The notes beneath the pieces were generated by a model that saw nothing but the letters and a program-made list of their open reading frames with translations, ran no database searches and had not been told where the DNA came from. A program made the translations under genes and the position numbers. Positions 43,603 through 49,214 of a DNA stretch of 49,214 nt are shown piece by piece. The stretch is from an uncultured Lachnospiraceae bacterium (GTDB lineage: Bacteria > Bacillota > Clostridia > Lachnospirales > Lachnospiraceae): the NCBI GenBank assembly GCA_910585205.1, contig CAJUCC010000038.1, positions 1-49,214 of the forward strand, given 5' to 3'. Numbering within the stretch: the stretch's first letter is position 1; each line of letters begins with the position of its first letter.

Positions 43603-44429
43603 AATACAAAATCAGAATGGCAGGGCTGCTGCTTCTGGCGGTATTTTCCGCGGCGCTGTCGATATGGGGGCCGGAGGCGCTCGCAAAATATCAGGACAAG
43701 AGTGTATTGCATGTCATTCATGCGCAGGAGGTGCAGACCGCGGGCAAGGGATACCGCTATCAGCTCAATGCCAATGAAAAGCTGTATATCCTCTCCCGGT
43801 GTCTGAGCAGCCAGACACTTCCCGAGAGTGAGCATAATGCCATGACCCGTCCGCAGGAAACGGGCATGGACTATCAGGAGCTGGAAGGCTCGTATGCCTT
43901 TATTATGAACTACAGAAACCCGTCCGGCGTGGAGATCACCGACGAGCAGATCTATGAGACGTGCAACAAGGGACTTGATGTGCTGAAGGAGGCGGGGATC
44001 CTGCCGGCGGAGGTCAGGGAAGTGGAGCCCGCTCTGTATGACGCGGCGTTATATTCCGCGATCGATGTACTGGAGCCGCGGAACAATATCGCCGTATGGA
44101 AGGTGAGCCTGTCCAACAGCCGGGAGAACGCCGACAAGGGCAACCGTCTGATCGACGCCTATATCGATGCGGACGACGGGAAAATTTATGAGTTTTATGT
44201 GAGGACGCCGCTGCTCTGGGAGGAGATCGATGCGGATGCGCTGGTGGAGGCGTGGAGCCGGTATATGGGACTGGGCAGTCCCGCGCCGTATGAATCGGAA
44301 AATCCCCTGCTGGAGACGACGACATATTATAAAAAGTATGTGTTTCCCGGAATGGGGGAGGAGCGGACGATTGTCACAGTGGGATTTTATGACGGTATCA
44401 ACGAACTGTTTCTGAAGATTTCGAGATGA
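43599..44429 (+). CDS. Exported protein of unknown function in the two-component operon
   Basis: 276 residues. An N-terminal signal or membrane anchor (KIRMAGLLLLAVFSAALSIW) is followed by a mixed alpha/beta extracytoplasmic region (ITDEQIYETCNKGLDVL; IAVWKVSLSN; LIDAYIDADDGKIYEFYVR) ending TVGFYDGINELFLKISR. I do not recognise a named family. The layout (regulator, kinase, anchored extracytoplasmic protein) recalls WalRK-YycH/YycI, where accessory proteins control the kinase, but no sequence similarity is claimed. It overlaps the kinase gene by 4 bases. Confidence 0.85.
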   Translation: MKYKIRMAGLLLLAVFSAALSIWGPEALAKYQDKSVLHVIHAQEVQTAGKGYRYQLNANEKLYILSRCLSSQTLPESEHNAMTRPQETGMDYQELEGSYAFIMNYRNPSGVEITDEQIYETCNKGLDVLKEAGILPAEVREVEPALYDAALYSAIDVLEPRNNIAVWKVSLSNSRENADKGNRLIDAYIDADDGKIYEFYVRTPLLWEEIDADALVEAWSRYMGLGSPAPYESENPLLETTTYYKKYVFPGMGEERTIVTVGFYDGINELFLKISR

Positions 44430-44488
44430 TGCAAAAATGATGCAAAAAAGATGAGAATATGATGCAAAAATGATGATGTTTTGATGCA
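44428..44488 (+). repeat. Short direct repeats of GATGCAAAAA
   Basis: GATGCAAAAA occurs at 44428-44437, 44439-44448 and 44461-44470, with a partial copy GATGCA at 44483-44488. The first overlaps the end of the preceding gene. Spacings of 11 and 22 bases are one and two helical turns, as for a multi-site DNA-binding protein. Confidence 0.6.
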
Positions 44489-44489
44489 G

Positions 44490-44533
44490 CTCCTGTGTAA
44501 TCTTATTGTAACGAGATTACACAGGAGTTTTTT
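44490..44533 (+). terminator. Strong intrinsic terminator of the two-component operon
   Basis: CTCCTGTGTAATCT (44490-44503) pairs perfectly over 14 bases with AGATTACACAGGAG (44514-44527), then six T residues. Confidence 0.85.
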
Positions 44534-44618
44534 CGCCAATGCGAAAAACGAGGATGCGCGGCCCGCGGCGTGGTTGCAGCCCACGCGCGGGGGCGAATCG
44601 TGTAAACACGATTTTTTA
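44534..44618 (+). promoter_or_regulatory. Structured leader upstream of the amidase gene
   Basis: A GC-rich hairpin (CCCGCGGCGTGG near 44561 with CCCACGCGCGGG near 44580, one bulge) is enclosed by TTCGCC/GGCGAA. It is followed by a compact terminator-like hairpin AATCGTGT (44596-44603) with ACACGATT (44606-44613) and a T tract. The second hairpin ends only about 10 bases before the ribosome site, so it could attenuate expression. No match to a known riboswitch was recognised. Confidence 0.4.
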
Positions 44619-44641
44619 CATGGTGAAGGAGCAGTTTGGGA

Positions 44642-46090
44642 ATGCACAAAAGAGAATCTTATTTTAATACATATTGTCAGAAAAATCAGAGAAAAAAGAA
44701 AATTGTCAGGGTGGGGAAACGATTCCTTCTGGGCGTGGCCGCAGTCTGCGCGGCATGCGTTGCAGGATATGCACTGCATAAAATACCCGTTGCACAGGTA
44801 TTTGCGGCGCCGGAGAAAACGATAGAAGGAGAGGAGAGCATTCTGACGCTGAATGGCGTACCGCTTATCATGCTTTCCGAAGATGCGGTATCGGGCGGAG
44901 CGATTTCCGGCAACAAGGCGCCCGACCGGATTCTGGTGGAGGCGCCGGGATCGCCGGTGGTATTTATCGACGCCGGACACGGCGGAGCGGACGAAGGCTG
45001 CGCCAGCGGCGGCGTTCAGGAGAAGGCGGTCAATCTGGCGATTGCGGCGCGGGTGCAGAAAGATCTGGAAGCGCTGGGCTACAGTGTTATCATGGCCAGA
45101 CAGGGCGATACCTATATTACAAAGGAAAACAGAGTAAGACTGGCGAATGCGCTGGGCGCGGATATTTATGTGAGTATTCACCAGAACTCTTCGGAGGACA
45201 GCAGTGTCAGCGGTATGGAAGTGTGGTATGCGGGAGCGGATACCGAAAGAGACAATAAGAGACTGGCGCTGCTGATCCGGCAGCAGGCGGCGGCCAGTAT
45301 GGGCATTGAGGCGAGGGAGATTCGGGATGATGCGGACTTTCATGTGACCGGGAGCACTGCCATGCCGGCATGTCTGATCGAAACCGGATTTTTGACGAAC
45401 GAAGCGGAGCGGACAAAACTTCTGACGGAGGAATATCAGGAACAGATTGCGGCGGGCATCGTGAAGGGGATTGAATATTATTTTCATCCGAAAACAATGT
45501 ATCTGACGTTTGACGACGGCCCGTCGGAGGAAAATACAAACAGGGTTCTGGACATCCTGAAGGCGAGAGGCATTCAGGCGACGTTTTTCCTCGTAGGCGA
45601 AAATGTGAGAAAACATCCGGAGGTGGCGCAGCGGATCGTGGCGGAAGGCCATACGATCGGCATCCACTGCGACAGCCATGATTATGATACCGTATATGCC
45701 AGTGTGGACAGTTACATAGCCGATTTTGAAGCAGCGTATCGGACGGTGTACGAGGTGACGGGCGTGGAAGCCAAATTGTTCCGTTTCCCCGGCGGCAGCG
45801 TCAACAATTATAACAAACAGGTAAGTGATGCAATCATTGAGGAAATGACGGAAAGGGGGTACATTTATTTTGACTGGAATGCCAGTCTGGAAGACGCAGT
45901 CGGAAACAAAGAGCCGGAGGAACTGATCGCAAACGGCGTGGCGACGACACTGGGACGACAGAAGGTAGTCCTTCTGGCGCATGATGTCGTATACAATACG
46001 GGAATCTGTCTGGAAGATCTGCTCGACAGCCTTCCCGAGTATGCGATGAAACCGCTGGACGAAGCGGTGGAGCCGATACGGTTTCAGTAG
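44642..46090 (+). CDS. Fusion: N-acetylmuramoyl-L-alanine amidase + polysaccharide deacetylase
   Basis: 482 residues. A membrane anchor or signal (about 22-42) is followed by an Amidase_3 domain (about 100-280) with zinc ligands in FIDAGHGGADEG, QEKAVN and YVSIHQNS and catalytic Glu in CLIETGFLTN. A NodB-type deacetylase domain (about 285-480) has TFDDGPSEENT, the metal-binding HxxxH of GIHCDSHD, FRFPGGS and VVLLAHD. Both active sites look complete, so one exported protein could cleave the stem peptide from muramic acid and de-N-acetylate glycan. ATG 44642 is chosen; TTG 44636 is an alternative with AAGGAG close by. Confidence 0.92.
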   Translation: MHKRESYFNTYCQKNQRKKKIVRVGKRFLLGVAAVCAACVAGYALHKIPVAQVFAAPEKTIEGEESILTLNGVPLIMLSEDAVSGGAISGNKAPDRILVEAPGSPVVFIDAGHGGADEGCASGGVQEKAVNLAIAARVQKDLEALGYSVIMARQGDTYITKENRVRLANALGADIYVSIHQNSSEDSSVSGMEVWYAGADTERDNKRLALLIRQQAAASMGIEAREIRDDADFHVTGSTAMPACLIETGFLTNEAERTKLLTEEYQEQIAAGIVKGIEYYFHPKTMYLTFDDGPSEENTNRVLDILKARGIQATFFLVGENVRKHPEVAQRIVAEGHTIGIHCDSHDYDTVYASVDSYIADFEAAYRTVYEVTGVEAKLFRFPGGSVNNYNKQVSDAIIEEMTERGYIYFDWNASLEDAVGNKEPEELIANGVATTLGRQKVVLLAHDVVYNTGICLEDLLDSLPEYAMKPLDEAVEPIRFQ

Positions 46091-46110
46091 AAAAACCCAT
46101 TTCAGAAAAA

Positions 46111-46140
46111 AGGACATTGGCGCAGCCGGTGTCCTTTTTG
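46111..46140 (+). terminator. Terminator after the amidase-deacetylase gene
   Basis: AGGACATTGGC (46111-46121) pairs with GCCGGTGTCCT (46125-46135) with two G-U pairs, followed by a T tract; the A run before it makes it potentially bidirectional. Confidence 0.7.
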
Positions 46141-46182
46141 TATTTCCGGTTTTTCTGTCTGTTTCCGTCAGCGGATTGTTTG

Positions 46183-46942
46183 TCAGTATACCGAGAGTAT
46201 TTTCCGCGCCTTTTCCTTTAACAGTTCCCTTGCTTCAATCGGTTCGACAATTTCAAGATATTCGCCGAAAGAGAGCAGATAGAGGAAGGTCCAGTCGCTT
46301 AGCTGATAGCGGAACGTTACTTCCAGTGTTCCGTCGTCTAATTTTTTGATGTATTTTTCCTGAAATTCATCATAGACTTTATACGCTATCTTCGCGGAAA
46401 AATGTAAAATGAATGTGGGCGCGCTGCATATCTCCCCGCAGGACGGCGTAAGCGAAAAGTCTTTCGGCAGTTGACGGCTGAATAATTCGTTTGTTATCTG
46501 CAGATCCCGGATACGGGACATTTTATAAGTGCGAATCTCATCTCTGTGCCGGGAATAGGCAATCAGATACCAGGCATGCGATTTGAAAATCAATCTCCAG
46601 TCATTCTGCCTGCAGGCTGTGACGGAACAATCCGGCAACTTTGTTCAGGGATTTGTCCGCGTCAGGATAACGGGAAGACTTCAGGATTTGCAATGCCTGT
46701 ACAATATTGTTTTGCTCTGCCGCCGTGAAATATGACTTGTCCAGTGAGAAGCCCTGCAGCAGAGACAGTCCTCCGCCGTATCCCTTTTGCGATGTAATCG
46801 GCACGCCCGCAACCGAGAGGATATTGATGTCCCGGTATATTGTGCGGGTGGAAACGCCCAGTTCTGCGGCCGGTTGTTCAGCCGTTATACTCTCATGACG
46901 CAGCAGGAGAAAAACGATTTGTATCAGTCTGTCTATCTGCAT
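46183..46942 (-). pseudogene. YafY/WYL-type transcription regulator, frameshifted and internally deleted
   Basis: The N-terminal part (from MQIDRLIQIVFLL at 46942) has the HTH_11 DNA-binding region (VSTRTIYRDINILSVAGVPI) and continues to LNKVAGLFRHSLQAE, where it hits TGA near 46601. The C-terminal part resumes one frame over with QNDW, followed at once by RLIFKSHAWYLIAYSRH, the end of the WYL domain. In intact family members about 50 residues lie between NDW and this segment. The gene thus has both a frameshift and an in-gene deletion. Intact members are about 300 residues; 253 codon-equivalents remain. It is unlikely to sense its ligand, although the DNA-binding half could still be made. 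Confidence 0.8.
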
Positions 46943-46949
46943 ATATTCT

Positions 46950-47296
46950 TTAAAACAACTCCTCTCCCAAATATTTGTCATGGGGAACGACCAGACACTT
47001 TTCGACGGCTTTCCAATAGCTGTTGTAAAGGTTTTTTTGCGCCGCTCCGTAGTTTTCTTTTGTGTCAAATTCCCGGTAAAGCATATATTTGACACTTTTT
47101 ACAACACGGGTATTGCAAGCGGGGGAAGCCCTTCTTTGATTTGTTCCATGTCGATGCGATACCCCCGTTTGATAAACCGGAGGAACAGCAATCCCTCCTG
47201 CTTTTCCAGAAAGTGTTTCGCTTCCAGCATTAAGGCTTCAAATTCCGCTGCTTTTTGCGGCTTGACCTGATAAATACATAGTTCGGTAAATGACAT
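46950..47296 (-). pseudogene. Small ABM/NIPSNAP-like protein, frameshifted
   Basis: The frame starting MSFTELCIYQVK (47296, AGGAGG upstream) runs to GYRIDMEQIKEGLPPLAI and stops near 47099. The next frame continues with RVVKSVKYMLYREFDTKEN and ends VVPHDKYLGEELF at 46950. The total span is 347 bases, one short of a whole number of codons, consistent with a single-base loss. The joined protein of about 115 residues resembles a dimeric alpha/beta-barrel monooxygenase-like fold that is often encoded beside YafY regulators. It lies 7 bases before the broken regulator. Confidence 0.75.
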
Positions 47297-47339
47297 GACA
47301 GATTCCTCCTTTTCTGTTTTCATTTTATCATCAGGAATG

Positions 47340-47355
47340 TGACAGCAGTTTGTCA
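47340..47355. promoter_or_regulatory. Inverted repeat, possible operator
   Basis: TGACA, six bases, TGTCA: a perfect short palindrome 44 bases before the minus-strand start at 47296, where an autoregulatory site of the adjacent regulator could lie. A plus-strand TATAAT (47375-47380) stands 19 bases after TTGTCA in the same spacer. Confidence 0.3.
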
Positions 47356-47507
47356 TTTTTTTCCCTGGATATGTTATAATATGGCATGCCGGTAACAGGG
47401 CTGTCCTTATTTTACCACAAATGGTCCGGGAAGGTGGGTATGCAAGGGAATCCGGCAGCACCGGTGCATATATATAATAGAATGATCTTATATGTGGCAG
47501 GTACCGA

Positions 47508-47852
47508 ATGGAAATAACGACATATACTTACGATGCGACGATGCAGGAGATAAACAGGCTGCTTCTTTTTTATCCGTTTCTGGAAAAAACGACGATCGGG
47601 AACAGCGTGACAGGGCGGGAGATACCGGCGCTGAAACTGGGGAGCGGCGGCCGGGAAGTCTGTTATAACGCGGCATTTCACGCTAACGAATGGATTACGG
47701 TGCCGATTCTGCTGCGGTTTCTGGAGGAATATGCGGAGGCTGTGGCGGCGGGGGAAGCGCTGTATGGCGTGGATGCGCGAAGCCTGTACCGGCAGGTGAC
47801 GCTGTACGTGATACCGATTGTGAATCCGGATGCATTTGTTCAATATAAGTGA
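47508..47852 (+). pseudogene. M14-family carboxypeptidase, truncated
   Basis: 114 codons corresponding to the N-terminal third of a cytoplasmic-type M14 peptidase (gamma-D-glutamyl endopeptidase-like): YTYDATMQEINRL, zinc motif FHANEW (His and Glu present) and VIPIVNPDAF, where the family motif VNPDG is met and homology ends abruptly. The frame then stops at 47852. The third zinc ligand and catalytic Glu are missing, so it cannot be an active peptidase. The DNA becomes visibly more AT-rich right after the break, indicating a deletion or insertion junction near 47835. Confidence 0.8.
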
Positions 47853-47890
47853 CAAAATTATGGGAAACAAACTATATTCAAAACCTTCTG

Positions 47891-47917
47891 AAGATGTCTT
47901 TTCGGACATCTTTTTTT
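47891..47917 (+). terminator. Intrinsic terminator
   Basis: AAGATGTC (47891-47898), loop TTTTCG, GACATCTT (47905-47912), then a T tract. Confidence 0.65.
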
Positions 47918-47952
47918 GCTGTATGAAAAATTTTTTACACTGAAAAAACCAT

Positions 47953-48834
47953 ATGAGAAAACTAAAGGCAGAAGTAATCCATAACTTAATAGCGGCGCAT
48001 CCAACCAGCAAAGAGGTTGATTTTATTGTGTGGATTTCCCGGTATCAGGATAGCGCGGGGCTGGTCAGAGGTGTATATTATAAGTCTGTTTGTGAAGAAT
48101 TGCAAATATCTCCGCAGACTTTTTATAATGTGCTCCGAGGGCTGGAAGTAAAAGGCGTTATCGAAGTGTCAAAGGATAACACGTACAGCGGGGACTGGGA
48201 TATTCGAATTATAGATAACGATTATTCGAAAGAGCCGGTACGCCGTGGGCAGAAAGCGGACAATTATCTTGACATGGGAAAGGAGATTTTCTATAACAGA
48301 GAATTTTTTCAAATGAAAGCGAAAGAGAAGCTCATGACGATGCTCTATATTATGATTGCCGGTGCGGGAAGTCCTAATTATCATATTGGCACGCAACATT
48401 TTGTGCAAAAATATACGGCGATGCTGGCCGTAAAGAGGCGTGCTCTGCAAAACTATCTGAAAAGCATTCGGAAGTTTTTTGCGATTGGCATGAAAGGACG
48501 GGAATATTGGATCAGTCCTTTGCGCAGGAAGACGGGTAAGGACTGCGATCATACAGACCGATCGGAACGGGCAAAGCACATTGCAGCAAGTCTTTGCAGG
48601 AGATTTCGGCTAGATGTGGGAAAGGCCTTTGCAATAATTTGCGGATTGGTGGAGCAGTACACGTATAAAGTAAGCGTTGATCTGGAACCATTTTTTATAA
48701 AGAGTATCCGGGATTTACTGAGCAGAAGAAACGGCAGTGCAGATCCGCGTAAATGGCACCATCGGGAAATAAATGAAAAATTCCTGCATAAGATATTCCG
48801 GGAGCATCTCCCGGAGGAAGTAATCTTATATTGA
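47953..48834 (+). CDS. Winged-helix-like protein of unknown function, 293 residues
   Basis: I do not recognise the family. Residues about 25-75 look like a winged helix-turn-helix (KSVCEELQISPQTFYNVLRGLEVKG and following strand). The middle is helical (KLMTMLYIMIAGAGSPNYHIG; FVQKYTAMLAVKRRALQNYL, possibly a second winged helix). The C-terminus is basic (RRNGSADPRKWHHREINEKFL). The layout with two DNA-binding-like halves recalls plasmid or phage replication initiators or regulators, but this is only a suggestion. The composition is more AT-rich than the rest of the window, there is no good ribosome site before the ATG, and it follows the truncated peptidase, so it looks acquired. Confidence 0.7.
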   Translation: MRKLKAEVIHNLIAAHPTSKEVDFIVWISRYQDSAGLVRGVYYKSVCEELQISPQTFYNVLRGLEVKGVIEVSKDNTYSGDWDIRIIDNDYSKEPVRRGQKADNYLDMGKEIFYNREFFQMKAKEKLMTMLYIMIAGAGSPNYHIGTQHFVQKYTAMLAVKRRALQNYLKSIRKFFAIGMKGREYWISPLRRKTGKDCDHTDRSERAKHIAASLCRRFRLDVGKAFAIICGLVEQYTYKVSVDLEPFFIKSIRDLLSRRNGSADPRKWHHREINEKFLHKIFREHLPEEVILY

Positions 48835-48901
48835 GTTGATTATTGCTTATATAGCCTGTATTGCGGGCTTTTTGGTGTACAGTAAACATGATAGAAAGAC
48901 G

Positions 48902-48927
48902 ACAGAGTTTAGTGGCTCTGTTTTTTT
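48902..48927 (+). terminator. Intrinsic terminator
   Basis: ACAGAG (48902-48907) pairs with CTCTGT (48916-48921) and runs into seven T residues. A weaker AGCC/GGCT hairpin with five T lies about 45 bases upstream, so the winged-helix-like gene is closed by two possible stops. Confidence 0.55.
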
Positions 48928-49031
48928 ATTGCGCAGAATCGGGCAGACATGTCCGGATGCAGAGGCCGCAGGGGGGAGTTTGTGGATAAATGCGGAGTAT
49001 ATTCTAATTTTACGACATATTTGTGCGTGAA

Positions 49032-49214
49032 ATGATTCTATTTATATACCACAAGGAAAAGGCGCATTCCAGTTTTAAGGCAGAACAACTGGCAAATACT
49101 AAAAACGATACACAAAATAAGGTCTATGATTCTAAAAATATACATGGGGAAATATGCGAAAACGCCGAAAATATGGGATCTGCAGGAAAAGGAGAAGTAG
49201 CGTATATTTTCTCT
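49032..49214 (+). CDS. Possible partial gene running off the window
   Basis: A frame from ATG 49032 stays open for 61 codons to the window edge (MILFIYHKEKAHSSFKAEQL, later KNDTQNKVYDSKNIHGE). It is hydrophilic and Lys/Asn-rich, in AT-rich DNA. No good ribosome site precedes it and no family is recognised. Apart from the terminators, nothing else clear was found in 48835-49214. Confidence 0.3.
   Translation, partial: MILFIYHKEKAHSSFKAEQLANTKNDTQNKVYDSKNIHGEICENAENMGSAGKGEVAYIFS

Noticed and set aside
44387..46117. 576-codon minus-strand frame opposite the amidase-deacetylase
   Set aside because: Runs through a terminator and a structured spacer and has no recognisable domain.
48836..49030. 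64-codon plus-strand frame after the winged-helix-like gene
   Set aside because: It runs through two terminator-like hairpins, has no ribosome site and looks non-coding.
1..49214. Searched by eye for CRISPR arrays, tRNA/rRNA genes, transposase genes and flagellar sigma-28 promoters
   Set aside because: No regularly spaced repeats, no RNA gene, no transposase and no convincing TAAA / GCCGATAA promoter before the chemoreceptors were seen.

Overview
The window is chromosomal DNA from a moderately GC-rich, motile Gram-positive anaerobe. Lachnospiraceae or a close clostridial relative is the best guess. The evidence is strong AGGAGG ribosome sites with mixed ATG/GTG/TTG starts, a DUF4250 protein, a RACo-like ASKHA ferredoxin, a ThiT transporter under a TPP riboswitch, three chemoreceptors and many dense two-component and c-di-GMP-type proteins. 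No rRNA, tRNA, CRISPR array or intact insertion sequence was seen.

Layout. 1-4295: 3' part of clpB, a convergent HAD phosphatase that overlaps the clpB end, and a divergent HAD phosphatase fused to a CPBP membrane protease. 4306-10612: gltB-gltD (glutamate synthase) behind a promoter and a leader with two tandem terminator-like hairpins. The first hairpin carries an AAAGGC hexaloop of the type bound by ANTAR antiterminators. 10675-15077: chemoreceptor, secreted M14 carboxypeptidase and a degenerate HD-GYP protein. 15102-19116: thiT with its riboswitch (minus strand), then an acetyltransferase and a tight run of DUF4250, DNA-deoxyinosine glycosylase, ASKHA/2Fe-2S protein and a 57-residue protein. 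19155-21386: GH36 alpha-galactosidase (minus strand).

21555-35697 is a sensory block: a second chemoreceptor related to the first, a response regulator fused to a degenerate HD-GYP domain, a hybrid kinase ending in an HPt domain, a second hybrid kinase whose C-terminus is a complete DegV (fatty-acid-binding) domain, an unrecognised protein, a dCache chemoreceptor, a TtcA-like PP-loop enzyme and a PAS/degenerate-GGDEF/EAL protein. The two kinases overlap by 4 bases. The single HPt could serve both kinases and pass phosphate to the response regulator upstream, which suggests a lipid-responsive phosphorelay. This is the most unusual feature of the window.

35825-46140: a membrane SH3 protein with a very acidic tail overlapping an ABC exporter gene, a siroheme nitrite/sulfite reductase, a four-gene operon (FG-GAP-like secreted protein, OmpR-type regulator, histidine kinase, exported protein of unknown function), a structured 212-base spacer, and an amidase-deacetylase fusion for cell-wall remodelling. 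46183-49214 is a decaying, partly foreign end: a YafY-type regulator with a frameshift and internal deletion, a frameshifted small protein next to it, an M14 peptidase cut off after its N-terminal third, then AT-richer DNA with a winged-helix-like protein of unknown function and an open frame running off the edge.
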